From positions 1-44,567 of the forward strand of contig JAAWBD010000015.1 in the NCBI GenBank assembly GCA_022792495.1: a stretch of DNA of 44,567 nt. Reading direction: 5' to 3'. The notes beneath the pieces are model-generated. The model ran no database searches. It saw nothing but the letters and a program-made list of their open reading frames with translations, and had not been told where the DNA came from. The position numbers and the translations under genes were made by a program. Below, piece by piece: positions 28,159 through 35,266 of the stretch. This stretch comes from Oscillospiraceae bacterium. GTDB taxonomy: Bacteria; Bacillota; Clostridia; Oscillospirales; Oscillospiraceae. Every line of letters starts with the position of its first letter. Position 1 is the stretch's first letter.

Positions 28159-29223
28159 CTATTTCTCAAAGCTCTGGGCGGTAGAAATCTCCACCACACC
28201 AATGCCGAGGGCGCCAAAGGCCTCTCTCACCCGATCCAGAGTCAGGCCCAGGGCTTGGCAGGTTTCTGTGTTAATGGTAGCCGCCTCGTGGGCCAGGATC
28301 ACCACAGGAGTATTGGCTGGATCGGCTCCGTTCACCAGAAGATCCGCCACCATATTGGCTGTCTCCGCCCCCAGATCGTCATAGTCCACCCCATAGCCAA
28401 AGAATGCGCCGTTCAGCGCGAAGGAATTGGCCCCGGTGTAGTGGGGGATCTTAGCGTCGTTAAGCTTTTCGAAGATGGACAGCTCTGCGCTCATCACGGT
28501 GTTATCCGTAGGGGTAAAGATAGCCTCCACCCCCGCGCTGATTAAACCATCCACAGCAGAGTTGATCTCGTCAGTGTTGGTGCCGGTGCGCTCCTCGTAG
28601 GAAATGCCGTTGGCGTCCAGGTAAGCCTTGGCGTCCTCAATGGGCCGTTTGGAGGAATCCTCTGACTTGGAGTAAAGAAGGCCGACCTTCTGGATGTCTG
28701 GATCCACCGAACGCATCAGATCCATGATCATCTCTGTGTTCAGCGCGTCACTGACACCGGTGATCATACCGCCGGGGGCCTCCAGGGAGTCCACCAGCTT
28801 GGCAGTAATAGGGTCGGAGACTGCGGCGAAAATGATGGGGATCCCCTCCTCCAGCACCACCGACTGCATAACCTGGGCAGCGGGGGTAGCAATGGGAACC
28901 ACCACGTCCACCCCGTCAGACACCAGCTGAGCGGCGATCTGGTTCAGGGTGCTGTTGTCCCCCTGGCCATTGTAGGTGTAATCCTGATAGTTAAAGGTGA
29001 CCCCCAGCTCCTCGCTCTTTACGTCCAGCTGAGCCTGCACCTTCCGCTCAATCTGATCCAGAGAGGCATGATCCATCAGTTTGACGATCCCCACCTTATA
29101 GACCGTTCCGCTGCTAGCGGGATCGTTCCCGGCCGGTTCCTTTTCTCCGCGGGCAGTAAGGGCCAGGGTCAGAGTGGTAGCTAGTGCGGCAGTCAGAAGC
29201 TTACGAAACTGTATATTCTTCAT
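28159..29223 (-). CDS. trpX: Tryptophan ABC transporter, substrate-binding protein without lipobox Cys
   Basis: 354 residues of the ABC_sub_bind family: N-terminal VYKVGIVKLMDHASLDQI, then VPIATPAAQ, the FAAVSDPI segment and PTDNTVMS. The signal peptide (1-24) ends LALTA, exactly where a lipobox L-T-A-C is expected, but residue 25 is Arg (codon CGC) instead of Cys. A single T to C change from TGC would do this. Without Cys the protein cannot be lipidated by Lgt; it could be released by signal peptidase I or stay anchored by the uncleaved signal. The start overlaps the stop of a Trp-rich leader frame (ATGA). The AAAGGAG ribosome site lies inside that frame, 10 bases upstream. Confidence 0.9.
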   Translation of the reverse strand: MKNIQFRKLLTAALATTLTLALTARGEKEPAGNDPASSGTVYKVGIVKLMDHASLDQIERKVQAQLDVKSEELGVTFNYQDYTYNGQGDNSTLNQIAAQLVSDGVDVVVPIATPAAQVMQSVVLEEGIPIIFAAVSDPITAKLVDSLEAPGGMITGVSDALNTEMIMDLMRSVDPDIQKVGLLYSKSEDSSKRPIEDAKAYLDANGISYEERTGTNTDEINSAVDGLISAGVEAIFTPTDNTVMSAELSIFEKLNDAKIPHYTGANSFALNGAFFGYGVDYDDLGAETANMVADLLVNGADPANTPVVILAHEAATINTETCQALGLTLDRVREAFGALGIGVVEISTAQSFEK

Positions 29224-29318
29224 AGCATAGATTCTCCTTTAAAATTATTTTTGCTGGAAGCCTTTGAATTCCAATGATTCTCTGTCAACCAGCGCCATCG
29301 TTTGGTCAAAAGGTTCAT
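29220..29318 (-). CDS. Trp-rich leader peptide frame between the T-box and trpX
   Basis: A 32-codon frame from ATG 29318 with AAAGGAG (29327-29333) 8 bases upstream. Trp codons are 8, 10 and 16 (plus-strand CCA at 29295-29297, 29289-29291 and 29271-29273). The stop TGA overlaps the trpX start ATG, so translation is coupled. It lies downstream of the T-box terminator and is transcribed only upon antitermination. The layout resembles rtpLP of B. subtilis, a Trp-codon leader behind a T-box that tunes translation of anti-TRAP. The peptide has no other recognisable feature; its purpose is likely the act of translation itself. Expression is not proven. Confidence 0.65.
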   Translation of the reverse strand: MNLLTKRWRWLTENHWNSKASSKNNFKGESML

Positions 29319-29350
29319 ATTTCTCGCTCCTTTCGGGTTCTGAACAAAAC

Positions 29351-29382
29351 AAAAAAGCCCTGCCCCTTCATTGGGACAAGAC
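29351..29382 (-). terminator. T-box terminator of the trp transporter leader
   Basis: Stem between 29373-29382 (GTCTTGTCCC) and 29357-29366 (GGGGCAGGGC), 10 pairs including three G-U, a 6-base loop, then six U residues. Mutually exclusive with the T-box antiterminator that includes GGGTGGTACCGC just upstream. Confidence 0.9.
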
Positions 29383-29622
29383 TTTCATCCTGCGGTACCA
29401 CCCAAGTTGACGCTTCCGCGCCCTCTTTTCTTCACACACCTCCATGTGTGCCGCCCTGATAACGGGTGCGTCCCCCGTCGGAGAATACTTGGCGTTTCCG
29501 CCCGCCGTTCACTCCGCCCTCCCAAGTCCATTCCCTGAAGCGTATGCCGCTGTGATCCCACCACCCACAGCTCTCTAAAGACAACCTTCTTTCAGGTACT
29601 CCTCTTGCTCATCGGTTTGTTG
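29351..29622 (-). ncRNA. T-box leader, tryptophan specifier (UGG)
   Basis: The leader contains the T-box sequence GGGTGGTACCGCA (about 29390-29402), complementary to the tRNA acceptor end, and the terminator stem after it. Stem I has the AG-bulge region AGAGAGCTG. Its specifier loop reads GAA-UGG-ACU, with UGG at 29528-29530 in the position where the codon normally follows GAA. UGG pairs with the anticodon of tRNA-Trp. Uncharged tRNA-Trp would favour antitermination and expression of trpXYZ. The T-box identity is firm; the specifier was assigned by eye. Confidence 0.92.
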
Positions 29623-29628
29623 GTTTGT

Positions 29629-29656
29629 ATTATAGCATGTATTTGGGGATTGTCAA
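29629..29656 (-). promoter_or_regulatory. Promoter of the trp T-box operon
   Basis: TTGACA (29651-29656), 16-bp spacer ending in an extended TGC, then TATAAT (29629-29634). Back to back with the marR promoter 45 bases away. Confidence 0.85.
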
Positions 29657-29701
29657 CCCTAAATCTCTAATCCCAACCTCCTTTTTCTGTATATTTTTCC
29701 C

Positions 29702-29730
29702 TTGACACAGAGAGTTATACGGTATATAGT
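29702..29730 (+). promoter_or_regulatory. Promoter of marR-degV
   Basis: TTGACA (29702-29707), 17-bp spacer, TATAGT (29725-29730). The -10 box overlaps a 15-bp palindrome, which suggests repression. Confidence 0.8.
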
Positions 29731-29743
29731 TCATTTTATGAAC
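29729..29743. promoter_or_regulatory. Palindromic operator, likely for the adjacent MarR protein
   Basis: GTTCAT-TTT-ATGAAC: perfect 6-bp arms around a 3-base centre, placed over the end of the -10 box and the expected transcription start. Size and position fit a MarR-type dimer site used for autorepression; binding itself is inferred. Confidence 0.6.
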
Positions 29744-29763
29744 CAAGTAGGGGAGGCTCTCAA

Positions 29764-30198
29764 TTGCTGGATGAAGAACTGCTGGCAGCGTGGCTACGGC
29801 TGGGCTCTATTATTGACAATCAGCGGCTCGTCAGTGAGCTGCCCTTTAATGAGGCTATGGTCTGCGGCCTGATCCTGCGGGCCCAAGAGAATGGCGATGC
29901 ACTCACAGCCAGTGATCTCTGCGCCCAAACCCGAATCCTTAAATCCCAGATGAACGCGATCCTACACTCCCTTGAAAAAAAGGGATTTCTTCAACGGAAG
30001 CGATCTCAGAAGGATCTGCGGCAGATAGAGCTTTTCCTGCTTCCGGAGGGGCGGGAGCGCTACCTGGATTCTCACCGGCAAACGATGGCCTTGGTTGACC
30101 GACTTATTGATGAGGCCGGCCAGGAGACAATACAGACCTTGATCCCGCTGCTCACACAGATGGCGGACAGCTTTGACAAAATTTTGAAGGAGGTATGA
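29764..30198 (+). CDS. MarR family transcriptional regulator
   Basis: 144 residues. The start is TTG at 29764 with AGGGGAGG 7 bases upstream; no in-frame ATG exists nearby. The winged helix-turn-helix covers about 45-105: LTASDLCAQTRILKSQMNAILHSLEKKGFLQRKR, followed by the wing and a C-terminal dimerisation helix. It lies 4 bases before degV, whose ribosome site is inside its end, so the two are one operon. A palindrome over its own promoter suggests autoregulation. Because DegV proteins bind fatty acids, a FabT-like role in fatty-acid control is possible but not shown. Confidence 0.88.
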   Translation: MLDEELLAAWLRLGSIIDNQRLVSELPFNEAMVCGLILRAQENGDALTASDLCAQTRILKSQMNAILHSLEKKGFLQRKRSQKDLRQIELFLLPEGRERYLDSHRQTMALVDRLIDEAGQETIQTLIPLLTQMADSFDKILKEV

Positions 30199-30202
30199 CC
30201 CT

Positions 30203-31054
30203 ATGGCCATCCGTATTATCACAGACTCTTCCTCTGATCTTGATCTCAACACTGCAAAGGAAATGGGGGTAGATGTGGTCTCCATGTCCATCCAGTTCGG
30301 AGATACATCCTACCTGGACGGGGTGAATCTGAACAAGCAGGCTTTCTACCAGATGCTGGCAGAAAGCAGCGACAGCCCTACCACCGCCCAGCCCACCCCC
30401 AATGATTTCCTGGCCCCTCTCCTGAAAGCCAAGGAGGACGGTGACGAAGCACTGGTCATTACCCTCTCTAGCATCCTCAGCGGTACATATCAAAGTGCAT
30501 TGATTGCCCAGGATCTGTGTGATTATGAACCAGTCTATGTGGTGGACAGTCTCAGCGCCACAGCGGGCGTTCACATTCTGGTGGAACAGGCCTGCAAGCT
30601 GCGGGATCAGGGAGTCTCAGCCGAGGATATCGCCCAATCTTTGGAGGATCTGAAGGGACGGATCCGGATTTTTGCTGTTATCGACACCCTGGAGTATCTG
30701 CGCCGGGGAGGACGGCTTTCCAATCTGCAGGCCGGGCTCGGGACTGTCACCAAGCTGAAGCCGGTCATCTCTGTCCGGGAGGGAGCCGTGGCGGTGGTTG
30801 GTAAATCCTTTGGAACCGTGGCCGCCACCAAGCAGCTGCTAAAATTCCTCTCCGAGCATCCTATCGCTCCAGACTTCCCCGCCTTTGCTCTCTACTCCGA
30901 TGACAAGGGCCGTATCGACGATTTCCTGCCCAAGCTGGAGGAGGCAAACATCCTGCCCCAGGATCTGCGCTTCTCCTCCATTGGCCCCACTATCGGCACC
31001 CACATCGGCCCCGGTGCGGTGGGAATGGCTTATGTTGAGGCTTTGCAGGCCTAA
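30203..31054 (+). CDS. DegV family (FakB-like) fatty-acid-binding protein
   Basis: 283 residues, usual length. Family signatures: IITDSSSDLDL at the N-terminus, TLSSILSGTYQSA, VVDSLSATAG, LEYLRRGGRLS, KLKPVISVREG and the C-terminal GPTIGTHIGPGAVGMAY. DegV proteins hold a fatty acid; some (FakB) present it to the kinase FakA. No fakA is in the window. Co-transcribed with a MarR regulator. The frame ends 50 bases before the leuA promoter, and no terminator is visible between. Confidence 0.92.
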   Translation: MAIRIITDSSSDLDLNTAKEMGVDVVSMSIQFGDTSYLDGVNLNKQAFYQMLAESSDSPTTAQPTPNDFLAPLLKAKEDGDEALVITLSSILSGTYQSALIAQDLCDYEPVYVVDSLSATAGVHILVEQACKLRDQGVSAEDIAQSLEDLKGRIRIFAVIDTLEYLRRGGRLSNLQAGLGTVTKLKPVISVREGAVAVVGKSFGTVAATKQLLKFLSEHPIAPDFPAFALYSDDKGRIDDFLPKLEEANILPQDLRFSSIGPTIGTHIGPGAVGMAYVEALQA

Positions 31055-31103
31055 GTCATATCCACCCCCTCCCTATCGATATCAATCAAAAGAACACAAC
31101 CTC

Positions 31104-31132
31104 TTGACACGGGCCGAAAAAGAATTTATAAT
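31104..31132 (+). promoter_or_regulatory. Consensus promoter of the leuA T-box leader
   Basis: TTGACA (31104-31109), 17-bp spacer, TATAAT (31127-31132): a perfect sigma-A consensus. Confidence 0.92.
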
Positions 31133-31138
31133 GGGAAA

Positions 31139-31400
31139 AACACAATGATGGGAAGAAGGCTGACAGAACCCCTCAGAGAGCTGGCGGACGGTGCAAGCCA
31201 GCGGGTCAAGTCTTTCAGCGTATACTGATCCCCGAGTGGTTCGGCGGAACCCCTGCGGAAGTAGGCCGAAACGGAATGACCCCGTTATAGGTCACGGCCT
31301 TGTTGGAGGCCATGAGGGTTGCTTGGGATAACCGGCAGCTAAAATCAGGGTGGTACCGCGTAGCTTACGCCCCTGACCAGAAATGGTCGGGGGCTTTTTT
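31139..31400 (+). ncRNA. T-box leader, leucine specifier (CUG)
   Basis: The T-box sequence AGGGTGGTACCGCG is at 31347-31360 and is followed by the terminator. In Stem I the helix GCTGA/TCAGC encloses the AG-bulge arm (AGAGAGCTGGC). On its 3' side the internal loop reads GUAUA-CUG-AU, with CUG at 31225-31227 in specifier position. CUG codes for Leu, which fits the leuA gene downstream. No leader peptide frame like that of the trp leader is seen here. Confidence 0.93.
31369..31400 (+). terminator. T-box terminator of leuA
   Basis: GCCCCTGACCA (31369-31379), GAAA loop, TGGTCGGGGGC (31384-31394), then six T: 11 pairs with one G-U. Confidence 0.95.
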
Positions 31401-31430
31401 GTTCCCCGGCATATGAAGGAGGAAGCGACC

Positions 31431-33128
31431 ATGAAGAAAGGTTTTGAGAAGTACATTCCCTTTACCCCCATCAAACGACCCAATCGAACCTGGCCGGATA
31501 AGGAACTGAAACAAGCCCCGGTCTGGTGCTCTGTGGATCTGCGGGACGGCAATCAGGCCTTGGTGGATCCTATGAATGTGGAGGAAAAGCTGGAACTGTT
31601 TCACACACTGGTGGATATCGGGGTGAAGGAGATCGAGGTCGGCTTCCCCTCTGCCTCCGAGGTGGAATTTGAGTTCCTGCGAACTCTGATCGAGGGGAAC
31701 CATGTCCCTGACGATGTGACCCTCCAGGTTTTGGTGCAAGCCCGCCCCCACTTGATCAAGCGGACCTTCGAGGCTATCGAAGGAGCCAAGCATGTTATTT
31801 TTCATTTCTACAATTCCACCTCCACCCTTCAAAGAAAGGTGGTATTTCGCACCGATGTGGCGGGGGTCAAGAAGATCGCCGTGGATGCGGCAGAGCTTAT
31901 CTATGAGATGGCCCAGCCTGTGATCGCCGATGGGATGGATCTGCGGTATGAGTACTCTCCAGAGTCCTTCATGGGCACCGAGATGGAGGTTGCGGCTGAG
32001 ATCTGCGCCGCCGTGATGGATGCCCTCCATGCGGATCAAAACCATAGAGTGATCCTGAACCTGCCCACCACGGTGGAAAACTGTATGCCCAACTATTTTG
32101 CCGATGAGATCGAATACTTCATCGACATACTCCCCGGCCGGGAGCGGGCCATTATCTCCCTCCACCCCCACAATGACCGCGGAGAGGGGGTCGCGACTGC
32201 GGAGATGGGATTGCTGGCCGGTGCGGAACGGGTGGAGGCCACTCTGTTCGGAAATGGGGAGCGTACCGGTAATGTGGATATGGTGACATTGGCTCTGAAC
32301 CTCTTTACCCAGGGGGTGGATCCAGAACTGGACTTCTCCCACATCAACGTTATTCGGGAGGTTTATGAGCGCTGCACCAAAATGAACATTGATCCCCGGC
32401 AGCCCTATGTGGGAGAGTTGGTATTTACCGCCTTCTCCGGCTCCCATCAGGACGCCATCAACAAGGGTACCCAATACATGCGTGAGAGCGGAACGGAGTA
32501 TTGGGAGGTTCCCTACCTGCCTATTGATCCCGCCGATGTAGGCCGGGAGTACGAGCCTATCATCCGTATCAACAGCCAGTCGGGAAAGGGCGGCGCCGCC
32601 TTTATCATGCAGCAGAATTTTGGCTACGATCTGCCCAAGGCTATGCACCCCGAGTTCGGCCACATTGTCCAGGCCGAGACCGAGCGGGTGGGGACAGAGC
32701 TAAAGCCCCAGCGGATATTGGAGCTGTTCCAGGAAAACTATATTGCGGCCACCACCCCCTATCAGCTGCTAAAGCACTCCTTCCAGGAGACGGTGGACGA
32801 AAGTGGGAGATCCCACGTCCGTTTTACCGGAACTCTGCGGCATACCGATACTGTTTTTGAGGTTACCGGTGAGGGAAATGGCCCCATCGATGCCTTTTTC
32901 AATGCCATCCATGGTCAAAAGATGGATCGCTTTACCTTTATCGACTATAAGGAGCACGCCATCTCTGACGGCTCCGATTCCATGGCGGTGGCCTATATCT
33001 ATCTACGGGATAAGGATGGGAAGGATGTGTTTGGCGTCGGAGTGGATCACAACATCAATCTCGCCCCGCTCCGAGGGATCCTGTCCGCCATTAACCGGGC
33101 CTGGAGGACAAGACACCAGAAGGGGTAA
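31431..33128 (+). CDS. leuA: 2-isopropylmalate synthase (type 2 LeuA)
   Basis: First committed step of leucine synthesis: acetyl-CoA + 2-ketoisovalerate to 2-isopropylmalate. 565 residues. HMGL-type TIM barrel with VDLRDGNQALVDPM (35-48), the metal ligands in SLHPHNDRG and GNGERTGN. The C-terminal regulatory LeuA dimer domain (about 430-560) is where leucine feedback acts. The N-terminus KYIPFTPIKRPNRTWPD is typical of the long, fungal-like LeuA form. GGAGG precedes ATG 31431; an in-frame ATG 18 bases earlier lacks such a site. Controlled by a Leu T-box. No other leu genes follow; a terminator comes directly. Confidence 0.96.
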   Translation: MKKGFEKYIPFTPIKRPNRTWPDKELKQAPVWCSVDLRDGNQALVDPMNVEEKLELFHTLVDIGVKEIEVGFPSASEVEFEFLRTLIEGNHVPDDVTLQVLVQARPHLIKRTFEAIEGAKHVIFHFYNSTSTLQRKVVFRTDVAGVKKIAVDAAELIYEMAQPVIADGMDLRYEYSPESFMGTEMEVAAEICAAVMDALHADQNHRVILNLPTTVENCMPNYFADEIEYFIDILPGRERAIISLHPHNDRGEGVATAEMGLLAGAERVEATLFGNGERTGNVDMVTLALNLFTQGVDPELDFSHINVIREVYERCTKMNIDPRQPYVGELVFTAFSGSHQDAINKGTQYMRESGTEYWEVPYLPIDPADVGREYEPIIRINSQSGKGGAAFIMQQNFGYDLPKAMHPEFGHIVQAETERVGTELKPQRILELFQENYIAATTPYQLLKHSFQETVDESGRSHVRFTGTLRHTDTVFEVTGEGNGPIDAFFNAIHGQKMDRFTFIDYKEHAISDGSDSMAVAYIYLRDKDGKDVFGVGVDHNINLAPLRGILSAINRAWRTRHQKG

Positions 33129-33151
33129 GACTCCAATCAAGCTTTTGTGAA

Positions 33152-33183
33152 AAGGGGCGGAAGGTGTACACCTTCCGCCCCTT
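33152..33183. terminator. Bidirectional terminator between leuA and tsaD
   Basis: A perfect 32-base palindrome with AAGGGGCGG/CCGCCCCTT ends and a GTAC centre. T-rich sequence follows on the plus side (CTTCTTCT). It lies between converging genes and ends 4 bases from the tsaD stop. Confidence 0.85.
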
Positions 33184-33186
33184 CTT

Positions 33187-34197
33187 CTATCCCAAACCCA
33201 AATCGCGTGTGGCGTATGCGTTCAGATCACTTTCCGCCACATGGCCTGCTAGATATTCATAATAGCCTTGACTGCCGATCATAGCCCCGTTGTCGCCACA
33301 GAGCTTCAGGGGTGGCAGAAACAGCGTTTCACCAGTTTTCTCACAGGCGATCTCCATATCCCTGCGAACACGGGAGTTAGCCCCTACCCCGCCGGCCACC
33401 GCCACCTTACCATACCCCTTTATCCGGGCGGCCTCCATGATCCGGGGAACCAATATATCACTGACTGCGGCCTGGAAGGAAGCTGCAAGCCCCGGGCCAT
33501 CCAACTCCTCCCCCTTCTGTTCCGCATTGTGAAGCAGATTCAAAACTGCTGTTTTCAGACCGGAGAAGGACATATCCAGAGGATGACCCTCCACGTGGGA
33601 GCGAGGCAGGGCATACTTTTTATCATCTCCGCCCTGGGCCAACCGATCCATGGGGCCTCCACCGGGATAGCCAATGCCCAGCACCCGGGCCGCTTTATCA
33701 AAGCACTCCCCCGCCGCATCATCCCGGGTGGCGCCCAGTACCTGCATATCGGTATAATCTCGCACATCGGCGATAAGAGTGTTTCCCCCCGAAACGCACA
33801 GACACACAAAGGGCGGTTCCAAATCAGGGTGCGCGATATAGTTGGCGGCAATATGGCCCCGAATATGGTGGACGGGAATCAAGGGCACATTCAGGGCAAG
33901 GGCCACCGACTTGGCAAAGTTGACCCCCACCAGTACCGCTCCGATCAGCCCAGGGGCATAGCTCACCGCAACAGCATCAATATCTCCTTTGGAAAGCCCC
34001 GCATCCCGCAGGGCTTTGTCTGCCAAGCCCACAATAGCCTCCACATGCTTTCGGGAGGCTATCTCGGGAACCACGCCCCCATAGAGAGTATGCATATCCA
34101 CCTGGGAAGCGATGGCGTCAGACAGGACTTCCCTGCCATCCCTAACGACCGCTACAGCGGTCTCATCACAGGTGGATTCAAAGGCCAGAATGTTCAT
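33187..34197 (-). CDS. tsaD: tRNA N6-threonylcarbamoyladenosine transferase TsaD
   Basis: Transfers threonylcarbamoyl to A37 of ANN-reading tRNAs, with TsaB, TsaE and TsaC, in the cytosol. 336 residues. ASKHA fold with N-terminal ILAFESTCDETAVAVV, the metal-binding HHIRGH, CVSGGNT and the C-terminal VAGGVGANSRVR. Usual length. Follows polA-rimI-GNAT; a rimI-tsaD neighbourhood is typical in Firmicutes. tsaB and tsaE are not in the window. Confidence 0.97.
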   Translation of the reverse strand: MNILAFESTCDETAVAVVRDGREVLSDAIASQVDMHTLYGGVVPEIASRKHVEAIVGLADKALRDAGLSKGDIDAVAVSYAPGLIGAVLVGVNFAKSVALALNVPLIPVHHIRGHIAANYIAHPDLEPPFVCLCVSGGNTLIADVRDYTDMQVLGATRDDAAGECFDKAARVLGIGYPGGGPMDRLAQGGDDKKYALPRSHVEGHPLDMSFSGLKTAVLNLLHNAEQKGEELDGPGLAASFQAAVSDILVPRIMEAARIKGYGKVAVAGGVGANSRVRRDMEIACEKTGETLFLPPLKLCGDNGAMIGSQGYYEYLAGHVAESDLNAYATRDLGLG

Positions 34198-34212
34198 AAA
34201 AATCCCGCTTTC

Positions 34213-34821
34213 TCAGATAATTACTTGCTCCTCCACCCATTCCGGGGCAGGATGGATGGGCTCGCCAGGAGCCAGGGGAAGCTGTATATACCTCTCCATG
34301 TGGCTGGGGGAAAAGTAGCCAGCATAGATCCCGCGGTGCATCGTCAGGATCTTTCTGTCATCGGTCTCCGGCCCCATATAGATGCAGTTGAAATGTACTC
34401 CAAAGAGGGCGCATTCATACTTCAGAAGCCGAAAACCATTCCGCAGATAGAAGCCTACACGGTGGCGGCGCAGCTCATTTTCAACCGGATCAGCAGAATC
34501 CTGGGCTTCCACCTCACCGAAAAGCGTGCCATACCGTTCTCCCAGCAGGGCCAGGATCCTGGAACCCATTCCTCTGTTCCTCTTTCCCCGGAGGACGCCC
34601 AGGTATTCCAGCAGGGCTCCGCTTCCCTCCTGCCCCATCCACACCATGGCATAGCCCACAGGTTCCCCCCTCTCCTCCACCAGCAAGGGCTCATAGAGTT
34701 TTTGCTCCATCAGGCGGAGCATCCCAGAGAGAGGCTTCAACTCCGATTTTGGGAAATCAAAAACCATTTCCGTTTGATAAAGCCTTGCCAGCTCTTCCTT
34801 ATTCAGCCGCTTTAGTTCCAT
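34213..34821 (-). CDS. GNAT family N-acetyltransferase, unknown substrate
   Basis: 202 residues. The acetyl-CoA-binding motif is seen in YLGVLRGKRNRGMGSRILALL (R-N-R-G-M-G core), preceded by the strand PVGYAMVWMG. The later part is longer than in RimI and ends with an unusual region of about 60 residues. The start at 34821 is set by GGAG 7 bases upstream and overlaps the rimI end by 23 bases. Probably acts on a small molecule or protein N-terminus; the target cannot be told. Confidence 0.88.
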   Translation of the reverse strand: MELKRLNKEELARLYQTEMVFDFPKSELKPLSGMLRLMEQKLYEPLLVEERGEPVGYAMVWMGQEGSGALLEYLGVLRGKRNRGMGSRILALLGERYGTLFGEVEAQDSADPVENELRRHRVGFYLRNGFRLLKYECALFGVHFNCIYMGPETDDRKILTMHRGIYAGYFSPSHMERYIQLPLAPGEPIHPAPEWVEEQVII

Positions 34822-35266
34822 GGTCAAACTCCAATGTCATAATAATAGCATCCTCTTTGGGATCCTTGTAATAGTCCTTCCGGCGCCCTACCTGGGCAAA
34901 GCCGTGTTTGTAATAAAGCTGAATGGCGGGCTCGTTGGAAGGCCGCACCTCCAACGTGAGAAACGCCAGATGCTCCTGGCCAAAGCGGACAAACACATCC
35001 ACCAAGTCATCGGCGATACCGTTGCCCCGGTAATCCTCCCGCACCGCCACATTGTCGATATACCCTTCATCCATCACTGCGTGGAGCCCGGCATACCCCA
35101 ACACAGCCCCATCAGGCCGCTGGGCCACGATAAAGGAGGCCAATGGATTGTAGAGCTCCTCCTCCAGCATAGCCTCTGTCCAGGGGGAGGAAAAGCACTC
35201 CCGTTCGATCTGGGCGATCTCTTTGATGTGAGAGCGATCCATGGGAACCAACTTGTAATTTTTCAT
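34799..35266 (-). CDS. rimI: Ribosomal-protein S18 alanine N-acetyltransferase
   Basis: 155 residues. Typical RimI features: IAQIERECFSSPWTEAMLEEEL near the N-terminus, the acetyl-CoA motif VREDYRGNGIADDLV, and LEVRPSNEPAIQLYYKHGFAQVGRRKDYY. Acetylates the N-terminal Ala of S18 in the model family. Its ATG overlaps the polA stop (ATGA), so the two are coupled; tsaD follows after another acetyltransferase. In other Firmicutes rimI sits between tsaB and tsaD. Confidence 0.93.
   Translation of the reverse strand: MKNYKLVPMDRSHIKEIAQIERECFSSPWTEAMLEEELYNPLASFIVAQRPDGAVLGYAGLHAVMDEGYIDNVAVREDYRGNGIADDLVDVFVRFGQEHLAFLTLEVRPSNEPAIQLYYKHGFAQVGRRKDYYKDPKEDAIIMTLEFDHGTKAAE

Noticed and set aside
31401-31430. 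Leader peptide before leuA like the one before trpX
   Set aside because: The only short frame there is in phase with leuA and contains no Leu codons; no separate ribosome site.
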